DNA of 64,000 nucleotides from Ornithinimicrobium sediminis (GTDB taxonomy: Bacteria; Actinomycetota; Actinomycetes; Actinomycetales; Dermatophilaceae). The notes below the pieces were generated by a model. The model was given only the letters and a program-made list of their open reading frames with translations. It did not search any database and was not told where the DNA came from. The DNA is taken from NCBI RefSeq assembly GCF_021272345.1, contig NZ_JAJSDQ010000001.1:124001-188000 (forward strand). The letters run 5' to 3'. Each line of letters starts with the position of its first letter. The stretch's first letter is position 1. Below, piece after piece: positions 17,083-26,796 of the stretch. A program made the translations under genes and the position numbers.

Positions 17083-19563
17083 TCAGGCGTCCGAGCCCTC
17101 ACCACTGCCGGTGTCGGAGCCCTCACCCGCGCTGCCGCGGCCACGCCCGCCACGACGGCGACGGTTGCGGCGCGGACGGTCGCCCGACTCACCCTGCTCG
17201 CCGGCGTCGTCACCGGTGTCGGCGTCGGTGCCGGTCTCGGTGGCCGGCTCGGCCGCGGGCGCAGCCGGCTCGGTCACGGTGACCGGCTCGGCGACCGGGG
17301 CCGCGGGGGCCTCGGCGACCGGGGCCTCGGCTGCCGGCGCAGCCTCCTCGGCCACCACGGCGGCCAGGGAGAGCTTGCCGCGCGGGTCGATCTCCTTGAG
17401 CTCGACCTGCACCTTCTGGCCGATCGACATGACGTCCTCGACCGCGTCGATGCGCTTGCCGCCCACCAGCTTGCGGATCTCGGAGATGTGCAGCAGGCCG
17501 TCCTTGCCCGGCAGCAGCGAGATGAACGCGCCGAAGGTCGTGGTCTTGACCACGGTGCCCAGGAAGCGCTCGCCGATCTCCGGCATCTGCGGGTTGGCGA
17601 TCGCGTTGACCGCCGCACGCGCGGCCTCGGCCGAGGGGCCGTCGGTGGCGCCGATGTAGACGGTGCCGTCGTCCTCGATCGAGATGTCGGCGCCGGTGTC
17701 CTCCTGGATCTGGTTGATCATCTTGCCCTTCGGGCCGATGACCTCACCGATCTTGTCCACCGGGACCTTGACGCTGATGACGCGGGGCGCGTAGGGGCTC
17801 ATCTCGTCGGGGGCGTCGATGGCCTCGGTCATGACGTCGAGGATGTGCATCCGCGCGTCGTGCGCCTGGGTCAGCGCGCTGCCGAGCACGGAGGCGGGGA
17901 TGCCGTCGAGCTTGGTGTCGAGCTGGATGGCCGTGACGAACTCGCGCGTGCCGGCGACCTTGAAGTCCATGTCACCGAACGCGTCCTCGGCCCCGAGGAT
18001 GTCGGTGAGCGCGGCATACTCCGTCTCACCGTCCACAGTGTCGGAGATGAGGCCCATCGCGATACCCGCGACCGGAGCGCGCAGCGGCACACCCGCGTTG
18101 TAGAGCGACATCGTCGACGCGCAGACCGACCCCATCGAGGTCGACCCGTTGGAGCCGAGGGCCTCGGAGACCTGACGGATCGCGTAGGGGAACTCCTCAC
18201 GCGTCGGCAGCACCGACATGAGGGCACGCTCGGCGAGCGCACCGTGACCGATCTCGCGACGCTTGGGCGACCCGACGCGACCGGTCTCACCGGTGCTGTA
18301 GGGCGGGAAGTTGTAGTTGTGCATGTAGCGCTTGCGGCTCACCGGCGACAGCGTGTCCAGCATCTGCTCCATGCGCAGCATGTTGAGCGTGGTGACACCC
18401 ATGATCTGGGTCTCGCCGCGCTCGAAGATCGCCGACCCGTGCGCACGCGGGATGACCTCGACCTCGGCCGAGAGGGCCCGGATGTCGGCCAGACCGCGGC
18501 CGTCGATGCGCACCTTGTCGCGCAGGATGCGCTCACGGATGACCTTCTTCTGCACCGAGCGGTAGGCCGCGGACAGCTCCTTGTCGCGGCCGGCGAAGGG
18601 CGCGTCGTCGGTGCCGGCGAGGGAGGCCTTCATCGCTGCCTTGATCTCGTCGATGCGCTCCTCGCGCTCGGCCTTGCCGGCGATCTGCAGCGCCGCGGTG
18701 AGGTCCGCGGACACGGCGGACTCCACGGCCGCGTAGGCGTCGTCCTCGTAGTCGAGGAAGCGCGGGAACTCCTGGGCCGGCGCGGCCGCGTTGGCGGCGA
18801 GGTCGGCCTGGGCCCGGCACAGCTCGGCGATGAACGTCTTGGAGGCCTCGAGGCCCTGGGCGACGACCTCCTCGGTGGGAGCCTGCTTGCCCTGGTTCTT
18901 GACCAGGTCCCAGGTGGCCTCGGTGGACTCGGCCTCGACCATCATGATCGCGACGTCGGGGTTGCCGTCACCGTCGCGGTCCTCGGAGATGAGCCGGCCC
19001 GCCACGACCATGTCGAAGGTGGAGCGGGCGCCGTCACTGAAGTTGGGGAAGGCCACCCACTGGCCGTCGATCAGCGAGACCCGCACTGCACCGATCGGTC
19101 CGTTGAACGGGAGACCGGAGATCTGGGTGGACGCGGACGCGGCGTTGATCGCCACGACGTCGTACTGGTGGTCGGGGTTGAGCGACAGCACCGTGATGAC
19201 GACCTGGACCTCGTTGCGCAGGCCCTTGGCGAAGGTCGGGCGGAGCGGACGGTCGGTCAGCCGGCAGGTGAGGATGGCCTCGGTCGAGGGGCGACCCTCA
19301 CGGCGGAAGAAGCTGCCGGGGATCTTGCCCGCGGCATACATGCGCTCCTCGACGTCCACCGTCAGCGGGAAGAAGTCCAGGTGCTCCTTGGGCTGCTTGC
19401 TCGCGGTCGTCGTGGACAGGAGCATGGTGTCCTCGTCCAGGTATGCGGTGACGGCGCCACCGGCCTGGCGGGCGAGACGCCCGGTCTCGAACCGGACGGT
19501 GCGGGTGCCGAAGCTGCCGTTGTCGATCGTGGCTTCGGCGAACGTGATCTCTGGACCCTCCAT
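17083..19563 (-). CDS. pnp: Polyribonucleotide nucleotidyltransferase (PNPase)
   Basis: The 826-residue 3'-5' phosphorolytic exoribonuclease and RNA polymerase. Two RNase PH domains (first from about residue 20, second from about 350 with [15 protein letters not shown] and [24 protein letters not shown]), a KH domain ([20 protein letters not shown], near 600) and an S1 domain ([30 protein letters not shown]) are in the usual order. After S1 comes a low-complexity Ala/Glu/Pro tail ending in an Arg-rich [11 protein letters not shown] patch typical of actinobacterial PNPase. ATG 19563 is preceded by AAGGAGGACCCG; an in-frame GTG 7 codons up is rejected. rpsO lies upstream on the same strand, the classic rpsO-pnp order. 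Confidence 0.97.
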   Translation of the reverse strand: MEGPEITFAEATIDNGSFGTRTVRFETGRLARQAGGAVTAYLDEDTMLLSTTTASKQPKEHLDFFPLTVDVEERMYAAGKIPGSFFRREGRPSTEAILTCRLTDRPLRPTFAKGLRNEVQVVITVLSLNPDHQYDVVAINAASASTQISGLPFNGPIGAVRVSLIDGQWVAFPNFSDGARSTFDMVVAGRLISEDRDGDGNPDVAIMMVEAESTEATWDLVKNQGKQAPTEEVVAQGLEASKTFIAELCRAQADLAANAAAPAQEFPRFLDYEDDAYAAVESAVSADLTAALQIAGKAEREERIDEIKAAMKASLAGTDDAPFAGRDKELSAAYRSVQKKVIRERILRDKVRIDGRGLADIRALSAEVEVIPRAHGSAIFERGETQIMGVTTLNMLRMEQMLDTLSPVSRKRYMHNYNFPPYSTGETGRVGSPKRREIGHGALAERALMSVLPTREEFPYAIRQVSEALGSNGSTSMGSVCASTMSLYNAGVPLRAPVAGIAMGLISDTVDGETEYAALTDILGAEDAFGDMDFKVAGTREFVTAIQLDTKLDGIPASVLGSALTQAHDARMHILDVMTEAIDAPDEMSPYAPRVISVKVPVDKIGEVIGPKGKMINQIQEDTGADISIEDDGTVYIGATDGPSAEAARAAVNAIANPQMPEIGERFLGTVVKTTTFGAFISLLPGKDGLLHISEIRKLVGGKRIDAVEDVMSIGQKVQVELKEIDPRGKLSLAAVVAEEAAPAAEAPVAEAPAAPVAEPVTVTEPAAPAAEPATETGTDADTGDDAGEQGESGDRPRRNRRRRGGRGRGSAGEGSDTGSGEGSDA

Positions 19564-19681
19564 CGGGTCCTCCTTTTCTCTCATCTCTGCGCGCGGGACA
19601 TCGTCGTTGTGCCCGGCTGTGTCCTTCTGTGGTGACCCGCGGTGCGGGCCGGTGACGGGACGTGCCCGTCATACGCAGGAA

Positions 19682-19713
19682 GAGCGACCCCCGGACGGTT
19701 CCGGGAGTCGCTC
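19682..19713 (-). terminator. Hairpin in the rpsO-pnp intergenic region
   Basis: Arms 19682-19695 and 19700-19713 pair over 14 positions with one C-A mismatch and a 4-base loop. It lies 12 bases after the rpsO stop. It may be an rpsO terminator/attenuator or an RNA processing hairpin for pnp, as in other bacteria. Confidence 0.7.
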
Positions 19714-19724
19714 CCCTGCGTGGC

Positions 19725-19994
19725 TCAGCGGCGCAGACCGAGGCGCTTGATCAGCGCTCGGTAGCGCTCGATGTCGGTCTCCTCGAGGTAACGCAGGAGA
19801 CGCTTGCGTCGGCCGACCAGCAGCAGCAGGCCGCGGCGGCTGTGGTGGTCGTGCTTGTGCTCGCGCGAGTGCTCGGTGAGGTCGCGGATGCGCTGGGTCA
19901 GCAGCGCGACCTGCACCTCCGGCGACCCGGTGTCGCCCTCGGTGGTGGCGTACTCATCCATGATCTGCTTCTTCACTGCAGCGTCCAGCCCCAT
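19725..19994 (-). CDS. rpsO: 30S ribosomal protein S15
   Basis: An 89-residue ribosomal protein that binds the central domain of 16S rRNA and bridge B4. The family block [51 protein letters not shown] is complete and the protein ends RLGLRR. ATG 19994 has AAAGGAGTCGCCC before it. Upstream sequence on the minus strand contains TAGATT (about 20092-20097), a possible -10 hexamer. Confidence 0.98.
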   Translation of the reverse strand: MGLDAAVKKQIMDEYATTEGDTGSPEVQVALLTQRIRDLTEHSREHKHDHHSRRGLLLLVGRRKRLLRYLEETDIERYRALIKRLGLRR

Positions 19995-20162
19995 GGGCGA
20001 CTCCTTTGATCTCGTTGCGCGGCGCGCCTGGGCATGTCCACCAGGGCACTCTGGGTCCGCGGCCGTTCGGACGGCATCGCCCAATCTAGCAGCGCGGCGA
20101 GGCAACACCCCAATCCGTCGCCCACCGAAACTGGAGTGCGACACATCTCCCGAGCCCCTTGT

Positions 20163-20185
20163 ATCACAGTGTGACCAGGATCACT
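20163..20185. promoter_or_regulatory. Crp/GlxR-like operator upstream of the vWA gene
   Basis: TGTGA (20170-20174), a 6-base spacer, then TCACT (20181-20185) fits the Crp/GlxR consensus TGTGA-N6-TCACA except for the last base. It overlaps a second symmetrical arrangement, TCACAGTGTGA at 20164-20174. The site lies 53 bases before the start codon at 20238. Confidence 0.5.
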
Positions 20186-20237
20186 CTCGGAGGAGTGGGA
20201 GCGCACACGGGCCTCCCACCGACTCGAGGAGCACATC

Positions 20238-21548
20238 ATGAAGCACAGGAAGCGCGCGATCGCGGGCCTGGCTCTGGCGTCCCTGCTGGGAGCCACGGCC
20301 GCCGCGGCAGCGGACCCGGGGGTGAGCCCGGCCAGCGTGGACGAGGCGCTCGACCCCGGCGAGAGCATCACGATCACCAAGACGGTCACGACGCCGGAGG
20401 TCCCGCCCAAGCCCGACATCGTCCTGCTGGTCGACCACACCGGCAGCATGGGCATCGCGATCGACAACGTCAAGGCCAACATGGCCGACATCATCACCGC
20501 CGTCGAGACCGCGCAGCCGGACGCCCAGTTCGCCGTCGCCATCTACTGCGACATCGGTGAGCCGGTGCCGCCCTATGAGGTCATCCAGGACCTCACGGAC
20601 GACGCCGCCACCGCCGTCGCCGCGGTCGACGGGATCACGTTGTGCAACGGCGGCGACGAGCCCGAGGCGCAGCTGCCGGCCCTCTACGCGTTGGGCGACG
20701 GCGGCGGCGAGATCTCCTACCGCGCAGACTCCTCCCGCGTGGTCGCCTGGTTCGGCGACGCGCCGGGCCACGACCCACGGCTGGACATCACCGAGGCGGA
20801 CGCCACGCAGTCACTGGTCGACGCCGGGGTCAAGACGCTGGCCATCAGCGTCGGTTTCGATGGGCTCGACGCCACCGGTCAGGCCACCCGCATCACCGCC
20901 GCCACCGGGGGCAGCTTCTTCTCCGGTGTCGGCGCCGACGCGGTGGCCGACGCCATCCTCGATGGCCTGACCAACCTGCCGGTCGAGGTCGCCGGCTCGC
21001 CGACGTGCGACGAGGGACTGTCGGTCGAGCTCGACCCGGCGTCCCAGGTCGTCACCAGCGGTGACGACGCCGTCTTCGAGGAGACCGTCACGGTCGCGGC
21101 CGACGCCCCGCAGGGCACCACGTTGACCTGCGAGGTCGACTTCACCATCGACGGCCAGGACGCCGGCCCCGCCTTCACGCAGACCATCTCGGTGGACGTC
21201 AACGACGTCACCCCGCCGACGGTCAGCTGCGAGCAGGGCCCGAACCCCGCGGGCATGATCCTGCCCGAGGAGAGCGAGGCGGGCTTCTTCAGGATGGTCG
21301 CCGAGGACAACGTCGACGACTCGGTCGAGATCACGGTGTCCGACACCGGGTCGGACGCCGAGTTCGGCCCCTATGCCTCGGGCACGACGTTCAAGCTCAC
21401 CCAGGCTCCCGGCGCGAAGCCGAGGGTCACCGCCTTCACCGGCGAGGTGGAGTGGCACTTCCGTCTCAAGGGTGACGCCGAGCTGTCGGCGACGGACGAG
21501 GCAGGCAACACCGGGACCGCCCTGTGCGAGGTGCCGCCGCACGACTGA
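20238..21548 (+). CDS. Secreted von Willebrand factor type A domain protein
   Basis: A 436-residue exported protein. Residues 1-25 are a Sec signal peptide (MKHRKRAIAGLALASLLGAT, cleavage likely after AAAA). The vWA domain covers about residues 60-245, with the MIDAS-like metal site LLVDHTGSMG: the usual DxSxS is DHTGS here. Next come AVAIYCD and WFGDAPGHD. Residues about 250-430 look like two beta-sandwich (Ig/BACON-like) repeats, each with a conserved Cys pair (PTCDEGL...TCEVDF and VSCEQGP...ALCEV). No LPxTG, lipobox or membrane anchor is seen, so it is probably released. ATG 20238 follows GAGGAG. A strong terminator follows. Likely an adhesion or binding protein; the ligand is unknown. Confidence 0.85.
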   Translation: MKHRKRAIAGLALASLLGATAAAAADPGVSPASVDEALDPGESITITKTVTTPEVPPKPDIVLLVDHTGSMGIAIDNVKANMADIITAVETAQPDAQFAVAIYCDIGEPVPPYEVIQDLTDDAATAVAAVDGITLCNGGDEPEAQLPALYALGDGGGEISYRADSSRVVAWFGDAPGHDPRLDITEADATQSLVDAGVKTLAISVGFDGLDATGQATRITAATGGSFFSGVGADAVADAILDGLTNLPVEVAGSPTCDEGLSVELDPASQVVTSGDDAVFEETVTVAADAPQGTTLTCEVDFTIDGQDAGPAFTQTISVDVNDVTPPTVSCEQGPNPAGMILPEESEAGFFRMVAEDNVDDSVEITVSDTGSDAEFGPYASGTTFKLTQAPGAKPRVTAFTGEVEWHFRLKGDAELSATDEAGNTGTALCEVPPHD

Positions 21549-21577
21549 TCCCTGAGCACCACCACCGCACCATCGGC

Positions 21578-21607
21578 GCCACCCCCGACCGGAGAGTCGG
21601 GGGTGGC
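21578..21607 (+). terminator. Terminator after the vWA gene
   Basis: GCCACCCCCGAC (21578-21589) pairs perfectly with GTCGGGGGTGGC (21596-21607) around a 6-base loop, 30 bases after the vWA stop. Confidence 0.85.
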
Positions 21608-21608
21608 G

Positions 21609-21630
21609 TCCTGTGAGGCGTATCACAGGA
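21609..21630. promoter_or_regulatory. Perfect Crp/GlxR-type palindrome
   Basis: TCCTGTGA (21609-21616), spacer GGCGTA, TCACAGGA (21623-21630): perfect 8-base arms with the 6-base gap of the Crp/GlxR consensus. It lies just after the terminator of the vWA gene and about 125 bases upstream of the 63-residue gene, a normal distance for an activator or repressor site in a promoter. Confidence 0.6.
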
Positions 21631-21754
21631 CCGTCGCGGGTCTCTGGAACAGCATCACCACAGCGGACTCGCCTCCGCTGGACTCTCACCCCTGTGAGTC
21701 ACCCAGAAGAACCGGGAGGGGCCCGCCCTCCCGACCCGTGAAAGGTAGGACACC

Positions 21755-21946
21755 ATGAACATGCTCAACGGCATGGTCGCCCAGGACATGGCCGCGGAGC
21801 GGGACCGCAACCTCGACCGAGCAGCAGAGCTCGACCGGCGCGCCCGGAACCGTCCGCAGTCCGACATCGTCCTGAGCCGCAGCCGGCGCCGCCGGCTCGG
21901 TCTGGCAGCACTCCGCCGCTGGGTGGTCCACCCGGTCCCCCAGTGA
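21755..21946 (+). CDS. Small, highly charged protein of 63 residues, unknown function
   Basis: The protein starts MNMLNGMVAQDMAAERDRN and is rich in Arg, Asp and Glu in the first 40 residues (amphipathic helix likely). A basic SRSRRRRLG patch and a short hydrophobic end (LAALRRWVVHPVPQ) follow. ATG 21755 has GAAAGGTAGGA upstream, and its own terminator follows at 21971. It has its own promoter region with the palindrome at 21609-21630. The overall look (charged helix, RRRR, LGxxxxRxWV) recalls small actinobacterial proteins of unknown role; no named family is recognised. Confidence 0.65.
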   Translation: MNMLNGMVAQDMAAERDRNLDRAAELDRRARNRPQSDIVLSRSRRRRLGLAALRRWVVHPVPQ

Positions 21947-21970
21947 CGTCACCTGCAGGACACCCGGACC

Positions 21971-22006
21971 AGGATGCTCCCCCTCACCTCCGAGGGGGAG
22001 CATCCT
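21971..22006 (+). terminator. Terminator after the 63-residue gene
   Basis: A 14-base-pair perfect stem: 21971-21984 pairs with 21993-22006, with an 8-base loop. It separates the small gene from the PIG-L gene. Confidence 0.85.
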
Positions 22007-22054
22007 GCGTGTGAACGGGGGCGCGTTGGGCCGGCGGGATGGGAAGGTGGACCC

Positions 22055-22777
22055 ATGGCAACCCTGGAGACCTTCCCCGAGGACTGGCAGACCGCCCTGT
22101 GCGTCGCCGCCCACCCCGACGACCTGGAGTACGGCATCGCGGCCGCCGTTGCGCGCTGGACGGCCCAGGGCAAGACCGTGACCTACCTGCTCGCCACGCG
22201 TGGCGAGGCCGGCATCGACGGGATGCACCCGGACGAGGCCGCACCGGTCCGCGAGCAGGAGGAGCGCGAGGGCGCCGCCGTGGTCGGCGTCGACGCCGTG
22301 GAGTTCCTCGGCCTCACCGACGGCACCGTCGAGTACGGTCTGCCGCTGCGCCGGGCGCTCGCCGGCGAGATCCGGCGCCGCCGACCCGACGTGGTGCTGG
22401 CCGGGACCTACCGTGAGACCTTCGCCGGTGGCGGGCTCAACCAGGCCGACCACCGTGCTGTCGGACTGGCCACCCTGGACGCGTGCGCCGACGCCGGCAA
22501 CCGGTGGATCTTCACCGATCTCCTCGACGCGGGCCTCGAACCGTGGTCGGGGGTCAGGTGGCTGGCCTTCGCGGGGTCACCCGAGCCGAGCCATGCCGTC
22601 GACGTGAGCGACACCTTCGAGTCGGGCGTGGCCTCCCTGGAGGCACACCGGCGGTACCTGGACGCGCTCGGCCCGGAGTACCCCACCCCCCGCAGGCTGC
22701 TCGAGATGATCCTGGGGTCCCAGGACGACCCGGAGCTGGGTGAGCACACCCTGCGGCTGGAGGCGCACCAGCGGTGA
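22055..22777 (+). CDS. PIG-L family deacetylase
   Basis: A 240-residue zinc-dependent N-deacetylase or amidase of the LmbE/PIG-L family. The metal motif AHPDD is in CVAAHPDDLEYGIAAAV (about residue 17) and the third ligand region is NQADHRAVG (about 133). The ATRGEAGIDGMHPDEAAPVREQE block is typical. In actinobacteria this family includes MshB and Mca of mycothiol metabolism, but also enzymes for other N-acetyl compounds; at 240 residues and without the longer MshB insertions it is probably neither. ATG 22055 has GGGAAGGTGG upstream. It is convergent with nei. Confidence 0.88.
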   Translation: MATLETFPEDWQTALCVAAHPDDLEYGIAAAVARWTAQGKTVTYLLATRGEAGIDGMHPDEAAPVREQEEREGAAVVGVDAVEFLGLTDGTVEYGLPLRRALAGEIRRRRPDVVLAGTYRETFAGGGLNQADHRAVGLATLDACADAGNRWIFTDLLDAGLEPWSGVRWLAFAGSPEPSHAVDVSDTFESGVASLEAHRRYLDALGPEYPTPRRLLEMILGSQDDPELGEHTLRLEAHQR

Positions 22778-22808
22778 CGCCGCCGACCGGGCTCCGAGGA
22801 CGTGGCGC

Positions 22809-23639
22809 CTACGTGCGTCGCTGACAGTTGGCGCACCAGAAGAGGTTGCGGCCGGCCACGACGGCGGTGCGGATCGTGGACCCGCACCTGAGGCACTCCT
22901 GGCCGGTCCGCTTGTAGGCGTAGTAGCGCCGTGGCCCGGGGCACGGCTGCACGCCGCGGGCGAGCTGCGCCTCGACCCGGTCCACCTGCTCCTTTACCGT
23001 CAGGATCCGTCCGCTCGCGACGCCCAGCGGCATGAGCCGGACCAGGTCCTCCCAGATCGCCTCCCAGGTCTGCCGCTTGATCCGCTGCCCGGGGTGCATC
23101 GGCCCGACCCGGTGCCGGAAGAGGACCTCGCTGCGGTAGACGTTCCCGACGCCCGCCAGCACCTTCTGGTCCATCAGCAGCTCGGCCACGGAGCGCCGCC
23201 CCCTGCGGACCATCGCCCAGGCGCGGTCCGGGTCGGCTTCGGCACGCAGCGGGTCGGGGCCCTGGCGAGCGATGACCTCGGCGACCTCGTCGGGGGTGCG
23301 GGTGGCGCAGACGATGGGCCCGCGCAGGTCGGCCACCGACCCGGCGTCGGCCAGCCGCAGCCGCACCTGGCCGCGCGCCGGTGGCTCCGGTTCGCCTTCC
23401 GGCACCGAGGTCACCGTGAACCTCCCGATCAGACCGAGGTGGACGTGCAGGCGCCGCTCCCCGGCGAAGTCCACGAAGAGGTGCTTGCCCCAGGCGTCGG
23501 CCGACTCCAGCACGGCACCGTCGAGCAGCGCCGCGCCGTCAGCGAACCGGCCCTGTGGGCTCGTCACACGAGGGGCACGGCCGGCGAAGGCGCTGCTGAG
23601 GTCACGCGCCAGGCGATGGATGGTGTGTCCCTCGGGCAT
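22809..23639 (-). CDS. nei: Fpg/Nei family DNA glycosylase (endonuclease VIII type)
   Basis: A 276-residue bifunctional DNA glycosylase/AP lyase for oxidised bases. The N-terminal catalytic segment is MPEGHTIHRLA (Pro-2 nucleophile, Glu-3), which marks the Nei branch rather than the MPELPEV of MutM. The H2TH region shows LMDQKVLAGVGNVYRSEVLF. A C-terminal zinc finger has CLRCGSTIR...WCANCQR. It stands alone, convergent with the PIG-L gene and 43 bases downstream of ppc on the same strand. Substrate specificity within the family (Nei1 or Nei2) is not decided by the sequence. Confidence 0.93.
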   Translation of the reverse strand: MPEGHTIHRLARDLSSAFAGRAPRVTSPQGRFADGAALLDGAVLESADAWGKHLFVDFAGERRLHVHLGLIGRFTVTSVPEGEPEPPARGQVRLRLADAGSVADLRGPIVCATRTPDEVAEVIARQGPDPLRAEADPDRAWAMVRRGRRSVAELLMDQKVLAGVGNVYRSEVLFRHRVGPMHPGQRIKRQTWEAIWEDLVRLMPLGVASGRILTVKEQVDRVEAQLARGVQPCPGPRRYYAYKRTGQECLRCGSTIRTAVVAGRNLFWCANCQRRT

Positions 23640-23682
23640 GCCCCCATCGTCGCCCAGGGCGCGCGAGGGGCGGACGCCGGGG

Positions 23683-26427
23683 TCAGCCGGTGTTACGCAG
23701 GCCGGCGGCGACCCCGTTGACGGTGATCAGCAGGGCACGCTGCAGCTCGGCCTCGTCCTCGCCGGCGTCACCGTCGCGCAGCCGGCGCAGCAGCTCCACC
23801 TGCAGGTAGGAGATGGGGTCGAGGTACTGGTCGCGCACCGCCAGCGAACGCTGCAGCACCGGCTGGTCCTCCAGCAGCGCGTCCTTGCCGGTGAGCTGCC
23901 GGAGCTCGTCGACGGTGAGGTCGAACTCGGCCCTGACCGCGTCGAAGACGTGCCGCAGCTCCTGAGGCACGAGGGTGTCGACGTAGTGTGCCGCCACCTC
24001 CAGGTCGGTCTTCGCGACCGTCATCTCCACGTTGGACAGCACGGCCGCGAAGAAGTGCCACTCGCGCAGCATCTCGGAGAGCGCCTCGCCGTGACCTGCC
24101 TCCCGGGCCGCGCGCAGCCCCGAGCCGACGCCGAACCAGCCGGGGACGATCTGCCGGGTCTGGGTCCACCCGAACACCCACGGGATGGCGCGTAGCCCCT
24201 CCAGCCCCTTGCCGGTGTCGGGCCGCTTGCTCGGCCGCGAACCGATGTTGAGCGCGCCCAGCTGGTCCACCGGGGTGGCCGCGACGAAGTAGGCGGGCAG
24301 GTCGGGGTTGTCGATGAGCCGGCGGTACGCGGCATACGCGGCGTCCGAGGCGAGGTCCATGACCTCACCCCAGTGCTGCAGCTGCTCGGTGGACGACCTC
24401 GGGTCCCGGTGCAGGGCGGTGGCACGCAGCACGGCCGCGAGGGACAGCTCGAGGTTCTCGTAGGCCAGCGCGGGCAGGGAGTACTTGTCGGAGATGACCT
24501 CACCCTGCTCGGTGAACTTGATCTCCCCCTCCAGCACGCCCGGGGGCTGGGCCAGGATCGCGTCGTAGGTCGGTCCGCCACCACGACCGACCGACCCTCC
24601 CCGGCCGTGGAACAGGCGCAGCCGCACACCGTGCCGGTGGGCGACGTCCCGCAGCGCCCGCTGGGCACGGTGGATCCCCCACTGGCTGGTGAGGACGCCC
24701 GCCTGCTTGTTCGAGTCGGAGTAGCCGAGCATGACCTCCTGCACGTCGCCGCGCAGGCGGACGACCGTGCGGTATGCCGGGTCGCTCAGCAGCGCGTCGA
24801 CCAGCTCGGCGGCTCCACGCAGCTCGTCGATCGTCTCCAGCAGGGGCGCGAAGCCGACGTGCGCGAAGGCACCCTCCCCCGACCCGTCGCCGTGCAGGTC
24901 GACCAGCCCCGCCTCCCGGGCCAGCACCGCGGCCGCGACGACGTCGTCGGGGCCCTGCGTCATGGAGATGATGTAGGTCTCGACGACGTCGGGGCCGTAG
25001 GTGGTGACCGCGCGGCGGATCTCGTCGAACACCGCCAGGGTCTGACCGCGGTCGGCGGCGCGGACCAGCAGCGGGCGCCGGGACGCCAGCTCACCGGTGA
25101 GCACCGCCCAGCGCTCGTCCCGGTCCAGGTCGGCATAGGGCCGCTCGAGCCCCCCCACGGCGTCGAGCATCCCGCCGACCGCCTCGTGGTGCTTCTCGGC
25201 GTGCTCGCGGACGTCCAGCGTGGCCAGGTGCAGGCCGGTCCCCGACAGGGTCTGGATGGCACGGGCCATCCGACCGTCGGCCACCAGCGACCCGCCGTGC
25301 TCGCGCAGCGACTCGGCCACCAGGCGGAGGTCGGCGACGATCTCCGCGGCACTGTCGTAGTCGCGCCCCGGCTCGTGGGCCGTGCCTGCGTCGACCCGGC
25401 GGCGCGTGTTGAGGAGCTTGGCCTTCACGCAGGTCAGCTTGAGCCGGTAGGGCTCGGCGGCGTTCAGCTCCTTCACCCGCGGGTCGAGACCGGGGAGGTG
25501 GTCGAGGTCCTGCTGCAGCGACTCCAGCAGCTCGGGGGTGACCTCCACGACGACGGTCGAGCTGGAGATCTGCGACGTCAGCACGTCCACGAGCGCCAGC
25601 GCCACCTTCACCGCGTGCTGGTGGTGCAGCCGCAGGACGTCCGCGGTGACGGCGGGCGTGACATAGGGGTTGCCGTCGCGGTCGCCACCGATCCAGGAGC
25701 CGAAGCGCACGGGCGTGCGGCCGGGGTCCATGGTGACGCCGTGCTGCGCCAGCAGGTCGGCCAGGTCCCCCAGCAGGTCGGGCATCGTCGCGGTGAGCAC
25801 CTCGTCGAGGTAGTACATCGCGTTGCGGGCCTCGTCCATCGGGGTGGGCCTGGCCTGCCGCAGCTCGTCGGTCTGCCAGATGAGGTCCACGAGCTCGGCG
25901 AGCCGCCGGTCCTGTCTGCGGCGGGCCACGCTCTCGGGGGCGGTGTCCTGGGCGAGCTCGTCGGACAGGTGCCGGATCTTGGTCAGCACCGAGCGGCGGC
26001 TGGCCTCGGTCGGGTGCGCGGTGAACACCGGGCGCACGTCGAGCTCGGCCACCGTCGCGGCGAGCAGGTCGGCTCCTCCCGCAGCCACGATGTCGGCGAC
26101 CGCGGTCGTCAGCCACCCCTGGTCCTCCGGTCGGGCCGCCAGGGTGCGCACCCGGTGCACCTGCTCGGCCGCGTTGGCCAGGTGGAAGTAGGCCGCGAAG
26201 GCACGGACGAGGTCGGTGGCCTGGTGCAGCGGCAGCCCGGCGAGGACCTCCCGGACCTCTGCCGCCGCAGCCTCGTCGCCGGCCTTGCTCTCCTTGGTCG
26301 TGAGCCGGACCCTCTCGACGCGGTCGAGCAGGGTCTGACCGTGGTGGCGCACCAGGGACTGTCCCAGCAGGGTGGACACCCGGCGGACGTCGGCGCGGAG
26401 CTCGGGGCTGATCGGATCCTGGTTCAC
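23683..26427 (-). CDS. ppc: Phosphoenolpyruvate carboxylase
   Basis: A 914-residue cytosolic enzyme that carboxylates PEP with bicarbonate to oxaloacetate, filling the citric acid cycle. The catalytic His lies in [14 protein letters not shown] (about residue 138); the second signature [19 protein letters not shown] is near 600; the universally conserved C-terminus RNTG is intact. Start GTG 26427 ([14 protein letters not shown]) has no clear ribosome binding site, and the next in-frame starts would cut into conserved sequence. It lies 51 bases after the stop of the small membrane gene at 26479-26796 on the same strand. Confidence 0.96.
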   Translation of the reverse strand: MNQDPISPELRADVRRVSTLLGQSLVRHHGQTLLDRVERVRLTTKESKAGDEAAAAEVREVLAGLPLHQATDLVRAFAAYFHLANAAEQVHRVRTLAARPEDQGWLTTAVADIVAAGGADLLAATVAELDVRPVFTAHPTEASRRSVLTKIRHLSDELAQDTAPESVARRRQDRRLAELVDLIWQTDELRQARPTPMDEARNAMYYLDEVLTATMPDLLGDLADLLAQHGVTMDPGRTPVRFGSWIGGDRDGNPYVTPAVTADVLRLHHQHAVKVALALVDVLTSQISSSTVVVEVTPELLESLQQDLDHLPGLDPRVKELNAAEPYRLKLTCVKAKLLNTRRRVDAGTAHEPGRDYDSAAEIVADLRLVAESLREHGGSLVADGRMARAIQTLSGTGLHLATLDVREHAEKHHEAVGGMLDAVGGLERPYADLDRDERWAVLTGELASRRPLLVRAADRGQTLAVFDEIRRAVTTYGPDVVETYIISMTQGPDDVVAAAVLAREAGLVDLHGDGSGEGAFAHVGFAPLLETIDELRGAAELVDALLSDPAYRTVVRLRGDVQEVMLGYSDSNKQAGVLTSQWGIHRAQRALRDVAHRHGVRLRLFHGRGGSVGRGGGPTYDAILAQPPGVLEGEIKFTEQGEVISDKYSLPALAYENLELSLAAVLRATALHRDPRSSTEQLQHWGEVMDLASDAAYAAYRRLIDNPDLPAYFVAATPVDQLGALNIGSRPSKRPDTGKGLEGLRAIPWVFGWTQTRQIVPGWFGVGSGLRAAREAGHGEALSEMLREWHFFAAVLSNVEMTVAKTDLEVAAHYVDTLVPQELRHVFDAVRAEFDLTVDELRQLTGKDALLEDQPVLQRSLAVRDQYLDPISYLQVELLRRLRDGDAGEDEAELQRALLITVNGVAAGLRNTG

Positions 26428-26478
26428 GCAGGAAACCCTACCGAGCCTCGTGTAACGCCCAGGTTGCCCGGCCAGGCC

Positions 26479-26796
26479 TCACCCGGTGCCACGCAGACCG
26501 CGCCACCCCGCCCAGACGACCTCGGCAAAGAGCACCCCCACCGCCGCAAGGGGCTGCACGAACGCCAGCACAACCGCCCCGGCGGTGACCGCAGGCAGAA
26601 GGTACAGATGGTGTCTGCGGTGGCGGTCGAGTCCATGGGGAGGACGGCCGGGGTGATGCACGGAGACGTCGCGCTGGACATGGCGAGCCAGCGCTCCGAC
26701 CGCCAGGGACAGCAGCCCCACGTTGACCGCGAAGGCGACAGTCGCCCACGGCTCGGCGATCCGCCCCGTGCCCACCGCATCATCAGTGAAAGGCAT
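26479..26796 (-). CDS. Small membrane protein of unknown function, 5' end possibly truncated
   Basis: About 105 residues with two or three hydrophobic stretches: WATVAFAVNVGLLSLAVGAL (about 20-40) and YLLPAVTAGAVVLAFVQPLAAVGVLFAEVVWAGW (about 65-98), separated by a His/Arg-rich loop (HHPGRPPHGLDRHRRHHL). The ATG at 26796 has no ribosome binding site, and the sequence directly upstream is the beginning of recognisable TPP-enzyme sequence on the other strand. The two coding segments abut at about 26797, so both may have been cut by one rearrangement. A GTG at 26775 is an alternative start. No family recognised. Confidence 0.5.
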   Translation of the reverse strand: MPFTDDAVGTGRIAEPWATVAFAVNVGLLSLAVGALARHVQRDVSVHHPGRPPHGLDRHRRHHLYLLPAVTAGAVVLAFVQPLAAVGVLFAEVVWAGWRGLRGTG

